NCBI RefSeq assembly: GCF_015751765.1
Contig: NZ_JADOTX010000001.1
Coordinates: forward strand, 3,348,001-3,412,000
Direction of reading: 5' to 3'
Length of the DNA stretch: 64,000 nucleotides
Origin: Micromonospora ureilytica
GTDB lineage: Bacteria; Actinomycetota; Actinomycetes; Mycobacteriales; Micromonosporaceae
Shown: piece after piece, positions 41,579 to 49,547 of the stretch
Layout of the letters: each line of letters opens with the position of its first letter
Position numbering within the stretch: position 1 is the first letter of the stretch
Program-made: the position numbers and the translations under genes
Notes under the pieces: model-generated
Databases searched by the model: none
Told to the model about the DNA's origin: nothing
What the model saw: the letters and a program-made list of their open reading frames with translations, nothing else

Positions 41579-41609
41579 GCGGTGAGGACGGTTCTACCGT
41601 CCTCACCGC
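41579..41609. promoter_or_regulatory. Perfect 13-base inverted repeat in divergent promoter region
   Basis: Arms at 41579-41591 and 41597-41609 (GCGGTGAGGACGG and its complement) with a 5-base loop lie 97 bases before the ATG of the secreted protein gene and 140 bases from the SARP start. It could be an operator or an RNA hairpin in the leader of the rightward gene. SARPs usually bind direct repeats, so a different factor, or a terminator role, is possible. Confidence 0.5.
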
Positions 41610-41705
41610 CCCATCCAGGAGCACCGATCGCCAGCCTGGTTGCACGACGCTGCCGCGACGCCCCAGCACCGTTGCCCCCTTCTGATTCCCGACCAGAGGA
41701 GACAC

Positions 41706-42278
41706 ATGTCGTCGCTCCGCTCCACCCGCCGCATCCTCAAGAGAGTTGCCGTGCCCGCCATCGGCGCGGCGTTGGCCATCGGCATCAACGTCACCATCGC
41801 CACGCCGGCCGCGGCCAGCGGCTCCTACACGGGCAGGGCGTACGTCCATGGCACCGGCGGGGTGTCTGACGACTTCGATGACGAAGGCGTCACCAACGTC
41901 ACCACGCACCGCAGCTCGAACGTCGCCTGCCTCTGGCAGACCATCCTCTGGGCGAACGGCTACCTGCCCTCGTCCGGAGTCGACGGCGTCTTCGGCGACC
42001 AGACCGATGCCGCGACGAGGAACTTCCAGCGCGACAAGGGCCTATCCGCCGATGGCTCCGCAGGCCGGAACAGCTGGACGAAGGCCGGCGACAAGCTGGT
42101 GCAGCACGACAACCAGAACGGTTGGCTGTACGTGGTGTACCACGGGGCGACGGGTTCCAGGAGCCCGTACGGCTCGCACCAATTCGTCCTGCAGCGTTCG
42201 CCCGACGGAAACTACCGGTTCTACCCGCCTCAGGGCAGCGGCCCCTACTGGGCCGCCTACAACTCCCGCACCTGCTGA
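41706..42278 (+). CDS. Secreted peptidoglycan-binding-domain protein
   Basis: 190 residues with a signal peptide (basic start, hydrophobic VAVPAIGAALAIGINVTIA, cleavage near TPAAASG). The mature part has a single PG_binding_1-like repeat (NVACLWQTILWANGYLP...DGVFGDQTDAATRNFQRDKGLSADG, approx residues 75-120). A C-terminal ~70-residue domain of unknown type follows, rich in Tyr and Ser (LYVVYHGATGSRSPYGSHQF). GAGGAGACAC precedes the ATG. With the next gene it forms a pair of exported wall-binding proteins controlled from the region shared with the SARP regulator. Confidence 0.85.
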   Translation: MSSLRSTRRILKRVAVPAIGAALAIGINVTIATPAAASGSYTGRAYVHGTGGVSDDFDDEGVTNVTTHRSSNVACLWQTILWANGYLPSSGVDGVFGDQTDAATRNFQRDKGLSADGSAGRNSWTKAGDKLVQHDNQNGWLYVVYHGATGSRSPYGSHQFVLQRSPDGNYRFYPPQGSGPYWAAYNSRTC

Positions 42279-42362
42279 CCTCGCCCAGCACCGCGACGTG
42301 GCGGATGCCGGGCCAGCCTGTGCGCCGATCCGGGAAAAATACCGACAGATGGAGTGACGAGC

Positions 42363-42800
42363 ATGGAGCAGAGCAGGCGGAACGGCGTCTCGCGTCGCGG
42401 GCTGATCCGAGGCGGGCTGCTGGCGGTGGCGGCATCGGGCGTGGCGGTGGTCGGTTTCGCAGGCCCGGCGAGCGCGGCCGTGGTCAACCTCGGCCTTGAC
42501 AAGCAGGGTGCCAAGCGGATCCAGCGGTGGATCCTCACCATGTACGGCTACAACGGCGCGATCGACGGGGCGCTAGGGACCAACAGCTGGAAGGCGATGC
42601 AGCGCTACCTGGCCAACTGGCCCGACCAGCCCTCTCCCTACCGGGGCGCCATCGACGGAATCGTGGGAGCCGGGACGATCGTGTCGCTACAGGCCAACTT
42701 GAAGAAGTTCAAAGGCTACACCGGTGCCATCGACGGCATCGCCGGGCCGGGGACCAAGGCGGCGTTCTGGCGCAAGGCCTACTCCAACCCGGCGGTCTGA
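42363..42800 (+). CDS. Tat-exported protein with three peptidoglycan-binding-like repeats
   Basis: 145 residues. The N-terminus has the twin-arginine motif SRRGLIRGG followed by a hydrophobic stretch and ASA, so Tat export is expected. The mature part consists almost only of three repeats with the core YNGAIDGALGTNSW, YRGAIDGIVGAGT and YTGAIDGIAGPGT, spaced about 40 residues apart. These resemble PG_binding_1 modules, with no catalytic domain. It would be a pure wall-binding or structural protein. ATG 42363 was chosen with GGAG 8-10 bases upstream; GTG 42354 is too close to that site. A palindromic hairpin follows. Confidence 0.8.
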   Translation: MEQSRRNGVSRRGLIRGGLLAVAASGVAVVGFAGPASAAVVNLGLDKQGAKRIQRWILTMYGYNGAIDGALGTNSWKAMQRYLANWPDQPSPYRGAIDGIVGAGTIVSLQANLKKFKGYTGAIDGIAGPGTKAAFWRKAYSNPAV

Positions 42801-42848
42801 CCGGGTAAGCATCGCGAGTGGCCCGACCGCCACGCGTGACCAGCGACT

Positions 42849-42898
42849 CGCAAGGTAGGTCCGGACGCGGGGGTCCGGTTATCCGGATCTACCTTGCG
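42849..42898. terminator. Palindromic bidirectional terminator (CGCAAGGTAG type)
   Basis: Seventeen-base arms at 42849-42865 and 42882-42898 pair with one mismatch and a 16-base loop, between the rightward wall-protein gene and the leftward RNA methyltransferase gene. It is probably a terminator for both. Its form (long A/T-containing arms, unlike the GC-only terminators elsewhere) is reminiscent of the repeats at 25682, 43588 and 43680. Confidence 0.7.
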
Positions 42899-42945
42899 GT
42901 TCTCCGGCCTGATCGCCATTGATCCAGCGGCGACCGGGCGCCGTC

Positions 42946-43464
42946 CTAGAGGAGGCCGGCCAGTTTGTAGAGGACCAGGGAGCCGGCCACCGCGACGTTG
43001 AGGCTGTGGCCATGGCCGACCATGGGAATCTCCACCACCGCGTCCAGTTGGTCGAGCGCCTCGGGTGGGATCCCGGTCGCCTCGTGCCCCAGCAGCACCA
43101 CGGTGCGGCCCCGAGCGGCGGGCAGGTCACCGAGCCGGACGGCCTCGTCGGCCAACTCCACCCCGAGGACCCGGGTGCCGGCAGCCCGTTCGGCGGCCAG
43201 CCAGCTCAGCGGACTGCTGACCCGGTGAACGCAGCCCGGCCGACGCAGCGTGTTGCCCCGGGCCACGGCCTCGTCCACCCAACGGAACGGGGGTACGGCG
43301 AGGCAGGCGCCGACCGCGTCGCACGTCCGTAACAGGGTGCCCAGGTTCGCGCCGTGCATTGGCCAGAGCGGCGCGGCGATCAGGTGACCCCAACAGCGGT
43401 GTGGCCGGGGACGGCGGGCGGCGCGTAGCTCACGCCTCGGCCGGACCCGGATGGCAGGGCTCAC
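42946..43464 (-). CDS. SpoU/TrmH-family RNA 2'-O-methyltransferase
   Basis: 172 residues, only the SPOUT catalytic domain. Motif 1 is NLGTLLRTCDAVGA, motif 2 is VVLLGHEATGIPPEAL and motif 3 is EIPMVGHGHSLNVAVAGSLVLYKL, which forms the SAM-binding knot. Family members methylate ribose 2'-OH in tRNA or rRNA. There is no separate RNA-binding domain, as in TrmL-like enzymes, although the first 25 residues are very basic ([18 protein letters not shown]). Start GTG 43464. It follows two tandem palindromic repeats. Confidence 0.88.
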   Translation of the reverse strand: MSPAIRVRPRRELRAARRPRPHRCWGHLIAAPLWPMHGANLGTLLRTCDAVGACLAVPPFRWVDEAVARGNTLRRPGCVHRVSSPLSWLAAERAAGTRVLGVELADEAVRLGDLPAARGRTVVLLGHEATGIPPEALDQLDAVVEIPMVGHGHSLNVAVAGSLVLYKLAGLL

Positions 43465-43587
43465 GCCGCGCCGGCGACTCCGCCGGACAGAGGAGAAATC
43501 ATGTTAAAGGGTGCTTCGCGGTGCACCCGAACCATCACCGACAGCAGAGGGCCCCACCATAGCGCGCTGGCGGACACCCCACTCCGC

Positions 43588-43664
43588 AAGATCGTGCTTG
43601 ATCCAGGATCGAGTGGCATCACCGCGTCGGTGAAACCACTACTTCCAGGATTGAGCACGATCTT
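43588..43664. repeat. Long imperfect palindrome (AAGATCGTGCT... type)
   Basis: Twenty-nine-base arms (43588-43616 and 43636-43664) match at about 22-23 positions, with a further TCACCG/CGGTGA pairing in the centre. The DNA or RNA would form a hairpin of nearly 80 bases. The ends AAGATC/GATCTT are shared with the element at 43680 and with the one at 25682. Confidence 0.75.
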
Positions 43665-43679
43665 CGGCGGCTCGAGCGA

Positions 43680-43759
43680 CAAGATCCGCACAACGTCAGG
43701 GAAATTGCTGCCTGCGGTCTCCCGGAAGCAGCAACTTCCCCAAAGTTGTGCGGATCTTG
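43680..43759. repeat. Long imperfect palindrome (CAAGATCCGCACAAC... type)
   Basis: Thirty-two-base arms (43680-43711 and 43728-43759) match at 27 positions, with a 16-base centre. It ends 40 bases from the parC stop codon, so it is well placed as the terminator of the parE-parC operon. It has the same outer AAGATC/GATCTT ends as its neighbour 15 bases away. Confidence 0.75.
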
Positions 43760-43799
43760 CAGCCGGGCACGACCGGGCCGGCGCGACAACGCGGGTGGG

Positions 43800-46283
43800 T
43801 TAATCGCGCTCGATCAGGTGGCCTACCACAGTTGGGCCGAGCATCACCGCGAAGCCACTGCCGTCGCGGCGCGGGTCCGCCGCGGGCAGCTCCACCGGGT
43901 CGCCGGTGGCCGTCGCGCCGACCGGTCGCGGGCCCACCCAGGCGACGGCCACGTCCGTCTCACCCTTGAGGAAGCGGTGCGCGCGCACGCCGCCGGTCGC
44001 CCGGCCCTTCGCCGGGTACGACTTGAACGGCGTCACCTTGACCGTCGCCCCGGTGGAGGTGACCACCATCGGCTCGCCATGCCCCGGGTCGTCGGTGCGC
44101 ACCGCCCCGAAGAACGCCACCCGTGCACCGGCCGGCAAATTGATGCCGGCCATACCGCCGCCCTTGAGGCCCTGCGGACGGACCAACCCGGCGGGGAAGC
44201 GCAGCAGTGACGCCTCCGAGGTGACAAAGGTCAGCGTCTCGGTGCCGTCGGTCAGCCAGGTCGCCCCGACCACCTCGTCACCGTCGCGCAGACCGATCAC
44301 CTCGAACTCGTCGGAGCGCACCGGCCACTCCGGCGCGCAGATCTTCACCGCGCCCTGCCGGGTGCCCAACGCCAGCCCCGGTGAGCCCTCCGCCTGCCCG
44401 CCGAGCGGGGCCAGGCCGACGACGGTCTCCCCCGCCGCCAACGGCACCAGCTCGGCCGCGGACATGCCGCCCCGCAGTGACACAGTGCCCGCCTGCTCGG
44501 GCAGCACCGGCAGCGGCAGGACGTCGACCTTGAACGCCCGACCGGCGCTGGTCAACAGCAGCACCCGGCCACGGGCGGTGGAGTGCGCGATGGCGCGTAC
44601 CGTGTCGTGCTTGACCCGGCCGTTGCGGCGGCGCCCCTCGGAGCTCTCCTCCGACTCGGCCGCGGTCCGGGCGACCAGCCCGGTAGCGGAGAGGATCACC
44701 TGGCACGGGTCGTCGGCGACCTCCAGCGGGCCGGCCGGCGCGGACGCGGCCAGCACCTCCTTCAGGTCACCGTCGACAAGCGTCGTACGACGTTCGGTGC
44801 TGAACTGCTTGACCACGGCGGCCAGTTCGTCGGAGACCACCTTCCTGAGCACCCGCTCGTCGTCGAGGATCTTGCTCAACTCGGCGATCTCGGTGCGCAG
44901 CCGCTCCTGCTCGGCCTCCAGCTCGATCCGGTCGAACTTGGTCAGCCGGCGCAACGGAGTGTCCAGGATGTACGTCGCCTGGATGTCGGAGAGGCCGAAC
45001 CGGCTCATCAGCCCGTCCTTCGCGGCCTGTGCGTCGTCGCTGCCCCGGATCAGCCGGACCACCTCGTCGATGTCCAGCAGAGCGATCAGCAGACCGTCGA
45101 CCAGGTGCAGCCGCTCCTGGCGCTTGCGCCGACGGTACGAGGTGCGCCGGGTGACCACCTCGTACCGGTGGGCCAGGAAGACCTCCAGCAGCGCCTTGAG
45201 GCCCAGCGTGCGCGGCTGCCCGTCGACCAGGACCAGGTTGTTGACGCCGAACGACTGCTCCAGCGGGGTCAGCCGGTAGAGGTCGGCGAGCAGCGCCTGC
45301 GGGTTGACCCCGACCTTGCACTCGACGACGAGCCGGGTGCCGCTCTCCCGGTCGGTGAGGTCCTTGACGTCGGCGATGCCGGTCAGCCGCTTGGTCTTGG
45401 TGACCTCGTTGGTGATGGCGGCGATGACCTTCTCCGCACCGACGCCGTAGGGCAGCTCGACCACTGTGATCGCCTGACGGCCCCGGCTGCCCTCGATCGG
45501 GCCGATCTCCACCTTGCCGCGCATCCGCACCACGCCACGCCCGGTCTCGTACGCCCGGCGCACCTCGTCCAGACCGAGCAGCACCCCACCGGTGGGCAGG
45601 TCGGGGCCGGGGACGAACTCCATGAGTTTGTCCAGACTGGCGTCCGGGTGGTTGATCAGCCAGCGGGCCGCGGAGACGACCTCCGCCAGGTTGTGCGGGA
45701 TCATGTTGGTGGCCATCCCGACCGCGATCCCGGACGCGCCGTTGACCAGCAGGTTGGGGAATGCGGCCGGCAGCACGGTCGGCTGGGTCAGCGACCCGTC
45801 GTAGTTGGGCTCGACATCGACGGTGTCCTCGCCCAGCTCGCCGACGAGCAGCATGGCCTCGCGAGACATGCGTGCTTCGGTATATCTCGATGCAGCCGGT
45901 CCATCGTCTGGGGATCCAAAATTTCCATGCCCGTCGATGAGCGGGACATTGAGGGAGAAGTCCTGCGCGAGGCGGACCATGGCGTCATAGATCGCCGTGT
46001 CACCGTGCGGATGGTACTTTCCCATTGTATCCCCGACAATTCGGGCAGACTTCACGTGCCCGCGATCCGGGCGGTAGCCCTGCTCGTACATCGACCAGAG
46101 GATGCGCCGGTGCACGGGCTTGAGGCCGTCCCGTGCGTCAGGCAGGGCACGGGAGTGGATGACCGAGAACGCGTACTCCAGATAGGAGTCGGAGACCTCG
46201 GTGACCAGCGGGTTGTCGAAGACCCGCGCGCCGGCCTGGTCGAACGAGGAGAGGTCGACCTTGTTTTCCTTACGGCGTGCCAT
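43800..46283 (-). CDS. parC: DNA topoisomerase IV subunit A (ParC-type)
   Basis: 827 residues. The winged-helix/tower domain is complete: SRALPDARDGLKPVHRRILW, GKYHPHGDTAIYDAMVRLAQDF (quinolone-resistance region) and the catalytic Tyr in AASRYTEARM (near residue 133). The C-terminal beta-pinwheel follows from about 530. A canonical GyrA box (QRRGGKG) is not visible in the first blade, which favours ParC over GyrA. It starts 33 bases after the parE stop and forms an operon with it. The product cuts and rejoins DNA to decatenate daughter chromosomes. Confidence 0.92.
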   Translation of the reverse strand: MARRKENKVDLSSFDQAGARVFDNPLVTEVSDSYLEYAFSVIHSRALPDARDGLKPVHRRILWSMYEQGYRPDRGHVKSARIVGDTMGKYHPHGDTAIYDAMVRLAQDFSLNVPLIDGHGNFGSPDDGPAASRYTEARMSREAMLLVGELGEDTVDVEPNYDGSLTQPTVLPAAFPNLLVNGASGIAVGMATNMIPHNLAEVVSAARWLINHPDASLDKLMEFVPGPDLPTGGVLLGLDEVRRAYETGRGVVRMRGKVEIGPIEGSRGRQAITVVELPYGVGAEKVIAAITNEVTKTKRLTGIADVKDLTDRESGTRLVVECKVGVNPQALLADLYRLTPLEQSFGVNNLVLVDGQPRTLGLKALLEVFLAHRYEVVTRRTSYRRRKRQERLHLVDGLLIALLDIDEVVRLIRGSDDAQAAKDGLMSRFGLSDIQATYILDTPLRRLTKFDRIELEAEQERLRTEIAELSKILDDERVLRKVVSDELAAVVKQFSTERRTTLVDGDLKEVLAASAPAGPLEVADDPCQVILSATGLVARTAAESEESSEGRRRNGRVKHDTVRAIAHSTARGRVLLLTSAGRAFKVDVLPLPVLPEQAGTVSLRGGMSAAELVPLAAGETVVGLAPLGGQAEGSPGLALGTRQGAVKICAPEWPVRSDEFEVIGLRDGDEVVGATWLTDGTETLTFVTSEASLLRFPAGLVRPQGLKGGGMAGINLPAGARVAFFGAVRTDDPGHGEPMVVTSTGATVKVTPFKSYPAKGRATGGVRAHRFLKGETDVAVAWVGPRPVGATATGDPVELPAADPRRDGSGFAVMLGPTVVGHLIERD

Positions 46284-46315
46284 GACTCAGCTCTCCATCG
46301 AAACGGAACGGGCGC

Positions 46316-48373
46316 TCATGCGTCGATCGCATCCCGGTCGACGCGGTCGGCGGAGTCGATCAGCCAGTTGCGGCGTGGCTCGACCTTCTCCCCCATCAGC
46401 AGTTCGAGGATGCGTTCGGCGGCGTCGACGTCGTCGAGGGTGATCCGGCGGACGGCACGGGTGGCCGGGTTCATCGTGGTGTCCCACAACTCGTCGGCGT
46501 CCATCTCACCGAGACCCTTGAACCGTGGGATGGGCGTGACGATCTGCTTGCCGGACTTCTCCAGCTTGCGGACAGTCGTCTCCATCTCGGCCTGGGTGTA
46601 GGTGTAGACGGTCTGCGGACTGCGCCCCCTGGTGGTGATCTTGTGCAGGGGCGGCATCGCGGCGTAGAGCCGGCCGGCCTCGATCAGCGGCCGCATGTAC
46701 CTGGCGAACAGGGTGATCAGCAGCGTACGGATGTGGGCGCCGTCCACGTCGGCGTCGGCCATGATCAGCACGCGGCCGTAGCGCAGCGCGGAGAGGTCGA
46801 AGGTGCGCCCCGAGCCGGCGCCGAGGACCTGCACGATGGCCGCGCACTCGGCATTGTCCAGAACCTGCTGGAGGTTGGCCTTCTGCACGTTGAGGATCTT
46901 GCCGCGGATCGGCAGCAGCGCCTGGTATTCCGAGGAACGGGCCATTCGGCTCGTTCCCAACGCGCTGTCGCCCTCGACGATGAACAACTCGCTGCGATCG
47001 ATGCCGGTGGCCCGGCAGTCGACCAGCTTCGGCGGCATGGACGCGCCCTCCAGGGCGGTCTTGCGCCGGGCGGCGTCCTTCTGTTGCTTCTGGGTGAGTC
47101 GCACCCGGGCGGCGTCGACGATCTTCTGCAGGACGGTGCGCGCCTCGGCCTTGGTGCGCCGGTCCTCCAGCCAGGCCTTGATGTGCGCGTCGACCAGGGA
47201 CTGGAGAACCTTGGTGATGCCGGTGGTGGAGAGCTCGTCCTTGGTCTGCGAGGTGAACTGCGGCTCGGGGATCCGCACGTGCACCACCGCGGTCATTCCC
47301 TCCAGGACGTCGTCCAGGGTGGGCGGCTCCTCCTTGGCCTTGAGCAGACCGCGGGTGTTACGGATCGCGTCGGCGAGCGCACGGACGAGGGCCCGCTCGA
47401 AGCCCTTGCGGTGGGTGCCGCCGTGCGCGTTGCGAATGGTGTTGGTGAAGCACTCGACGGTGCGCTCGTAACCGGTGCCCCACCGGAACGCCACCTCGAC
47501 CTCGGCGCGCCGCTGCACGTTGGACTGCATGACGCCGTTGGCGTCGGCGGCGTTCTCCCGGTAGGTGCCCTCGCCGTTGACCAGCAGGGTGCCGGAGACC
47601 GGCCGGTCGCCGGCCGGGGCGAGGAACTCCACCATGTCGCTGAGCCCGTTGGGGTAGTGGAACCGCTCCTCGGCGGGCGTCTCGCCGGTCAGGTCGCGGA
47701 GCAGGTAGGTCACGCCGGGGACGAGGAACGCGGTGTTGCGCAGCTTCATCCGGACGGCGTCGACGTCGAGCGCCGCGCCGGTCTCGAAGTAGCGGGCGTC
47801 GTGCCACCAGCGGATCGAGGTGCCGGTGCGCTGGCCGCGCTTCATCGCGCCGATCACCTGGAGCCCGGGGCCGGCGGTGAAGCGGGCGTCCGGCCCGTCG
47901 CCGTCGAAGATGCCCGGGACGCCGTGCCGGAACGACATCGCGTGGACCTTGCCGGCCCGACGGACGGTCACGTCGAAGCGGCGGGACAGCGCGTTGACCG
48001 CCGACGCGCCAACGCCGTGCAGACCGCCGGAGGTCTTGTAGCCGGAGCCGCCGAACTTGCCACCGGCGTGCAGCCGGGTCAGCACCAGCTCGACGCCGGA
48101 GATGCCGGACTTGGCGTGCACGTCGGTGGGGATGCCCCGGCCGTCGTCGTCGACCTGCACCGAGCCGTCGGCGTGCAGGATCACCTCGACGTTGCCGGCG
48201 TGACCGGCGACACCCTCGTCGGTGGAGTTGTCGAGGATCTCGTTGACGAGGTGACCCACGCCACGGCTGTCGGTGGAACCGATGTACATGCCGGGCCGCT
48301 TGCGGACAGCGTCCAGCCCCTCAAGGTGGGTGAGGTCATCGGCCCCGTACAGGGTGTCAGGCTCTGCGGTCAA
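46316..48373 (-). CDS. parE: DNA topoisomerase IV subunit B (ParE-type)
   Basis: 685 residues. The GHKL ATPase domain has LEGLDAVRKRPGMYIGST, EILDNSTDEGVAG (Glu and Asn), VDDDGRGIPTD and TSGGLHGVGASAVNALS. The TOPRIM part has LFIVEGDSALGTSRMA, LPIRGKILNVQKA and IMADADVDGAHIRTL. The EGDSALG form (EGDSAGG in GyrB) fits ParE. The start is taken as a TTG with GGGGAG 9 bases upstream, giving LTAEPDTLYGADDLTHLEGL. The open frame extends to 48523 but has no supported start there. It forms an operon with parC. Confidence 0.92.
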   Translation of the reverse strand: MTAEPDTLYGADDLTHLEGLDAVRKRPGMYIGSTDSRGVGHLVNEILDNSTDEGVAGHAGNVEVILHADGSVQVDDDGRGIPTDVHAKSGISGVELVLTRLHAGGKFGGSGYKTSGGLHGVGASAVNALSRRFDVTVRRAGKVHAMSFRHGVPGIFDGDGPDARFTAGPGLQVIGAMKRGQRTGTSIRWWHDARYFETGAALDVDAVRMKLRNTAFLVPGVTYLLRDLTGETPAEERFHYPNGLSDMVEFLAPAGDRPVSGTLLVNGEGTYRENAADANGVMQSNVQRRAEVEVAFRWGTGYERTVECFTNTIRNAHGGTHRKGFERALVRALADAIRNTRGLLKAKEEPPTLDDVLEGMTAVVHVRIPEPQFTSQTKDELSTTGITKVLQSLVDAHIKAWLEDRRTKAEARTVLQKIVDAARVRLTQKQQKDAARRKTALEGASMPPKLVDCRATGIDRSELFIVEGDSALGTSRMARSSEYQALLPIRGKILNVQKANLQQVLDNAECAAIVQVLGAGSGRTFDLSALRYGRVLIMADADVDGAHIRTLLITLFARYMRPLIEAGRLYAAMPPLHKITTRGRSPQTVYTYTQAEMETTVRKLEKSGKQIVTPIPRFKGLGEMDADELWDTTMNPATRAVRRITLDDVDAAERILELLMGEKVEPRRNWLIDSADRVDRDAIDA

Positions 48374-48650
48374 CTGGTCGTACTCCCCGGTCTCGGCGGT
48401 GTGCTGCCGGTTACCGGCGACATCAGCCGGCGTGGCGCGCCGCAGCGAGCCTAGCCCGAGGCTAGGACAACCACCGGAGGACCTACGCGACCCGCCGCGC
48501 GCGGCCGTCCAGACGTGAGCCAACGAACAACCGGTGGGTGATCACGGGACCACGCAGAGACAGCGCCATCGGTACGCTCGACCATGATCGCGGCCGGTTT
48601 GCGCGCGGGGTGCACGCCGGCCGGGTCGAGGAGATCAGGAGGCGGTCGAG

Positions 48651-49349
48651 GTGGACGAGACGATTCGCGACGCGCTGCGGCGCTCCCTCGGTACGCCGGC
48701 GCGGCGGTGGCTGCTGGTGGGCACCCTGGTGGCGGGGTTGCTGGCCGCCGTGGCGTCGGTCGCGGCGGCGACTCCCGCCGACCGGACCTTCGCCGAGCTC
48801 TCGGACACGGTGCAGAGCCTGATGTCGGTCGCGACCCCGCTCTTCGGCATTCTGCTGGTCCGCGATCTGCGCCGGGCGTCCGTCCGCGTCCCGGTCCTGC
48901 CCACAGTGCTCGCGGTGGTGCTGCCGGCGGTCGTCGTCGGCGTGGTCGGTGTGCTGATCTGCGCCGCGACGTTGGCCCTCACCCCGGCAGACGTGGCCGA
49001 CGAGCCGTGGCGGTTCGCCGGGACGGTGGCGGTGGGCAGCGTGCTGGTGCACATCGTCGCCGGCCTGGTCGGCACCGGGCTGGGCCTGTTGCTGCGCTCG
49101 GTGGTGGTGGCGTTCCTGGCCACGATCGTCCTGCCGTTGGGGCTGTTCGCGCTGCTGGGCGCCGTGGACGCCCTCCGTCCGACGCAGCCGTGGCTCACCC
49201 CGCTCGGCAGCGTGCGCAACCTGCTCTCGGGAGAGATGAGCGCGCTGCGGTGGGCGCAGTGGCTGTGCGTACTCCTGATCTGGGGTGTCGGGCTGAACGC
49301 CGTGGGTGCGGCCGTGCTGCGCCGCCGCGACCGCCCGGCCGGCCGCTGA
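48651..49349 (+). CDS. Hypothetical integral membrane protein (ABC-2 permease-like)
   Basis: 232 residues with six predicted transmembrane helices and short loops. The start MDETIRDALRRSLGTPARRWLLVGT and the helix pattern resemble ABC-2 type permeases, but no ATPase gene is adjacent and no diagnostic motif was found. GTG 48651 follows AGGAGG. It is divergent from parE over 277 bases. Confidence 0.65.
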   Translation: MDETIRDALRRSLGTPARRWLLVGTLVAGLLAAVASVAAATPADRTFAELSDTVQSLMSVATPLFGILLVRDLRRASVRVPVLPTVLAVVLPAVVVGVVGVLICAATLALTPADVADEPWRFAGTVAVGSVLVHIVAGLVGTGLGLLLRSVVVAFLATIVLPLGLFALLGAVDALRPTQPWLTPLGSVRNLLSGEMSALRWAQWLCVLLIWGVGLNAVGAAVLRRRDRPAGR

Positions 49350-49547
49350 CTCCCTGCGCCGAGCGGCGCGGGTCGGTGGGGTCGACAACCCGGAGCGCGG
49401 GTCCTGTCTCGACGCGGTAGCCCGTCATGTCTACGGGCGCGTGTCTTTCGTCGAACGAATCTGTTACGGGCCATTGACGCCTGTCGCGCAGGGGTGATCT
49501 GATCGCGCTCTCAGAGAATCTTTCATCTTTCGATGGATGGGGGCCCC

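Larger units (their letters stand above)
43465..43799. other. Intergenic region holding two tandem palindromic repeats
   Basis: 335 bases without a gene between the leftward parC stop and the SpoU gene start. It is mostly occupied by two long imperfect palindromes (43588-43664 and 43680-43759). The part next to the SpoU start (43465-43560) presumably holds its promoter. Short frames here are by-products of the palindromes. Confidence 0.7.

Noticed and set aside
42363..42800. Tandem DNA repeat or CRISPR-like array
   Set aside because: The repetition is at protein level (three YxGAIDG modules); the DNA copies are diverged and there are no spacer/repeat units. No CRISPR array was seen anywhere.
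43501..43803. Short ORFs of 76-100 residues between the SpoU gene and parC
   Set aside because: They consist of the two palindromic repeats read in frame and have no independent start signals.
43800..48373. Gyrase (gyrB-gyrA) identity for the topoisomerase pair
   Set aside because: No GyrA box is seen, the TOPRIM motif is EGDSALG rather than EGDSAGG, and no dnaA/dnaN/recF neighbours are present; topoisomerase IV fits better.
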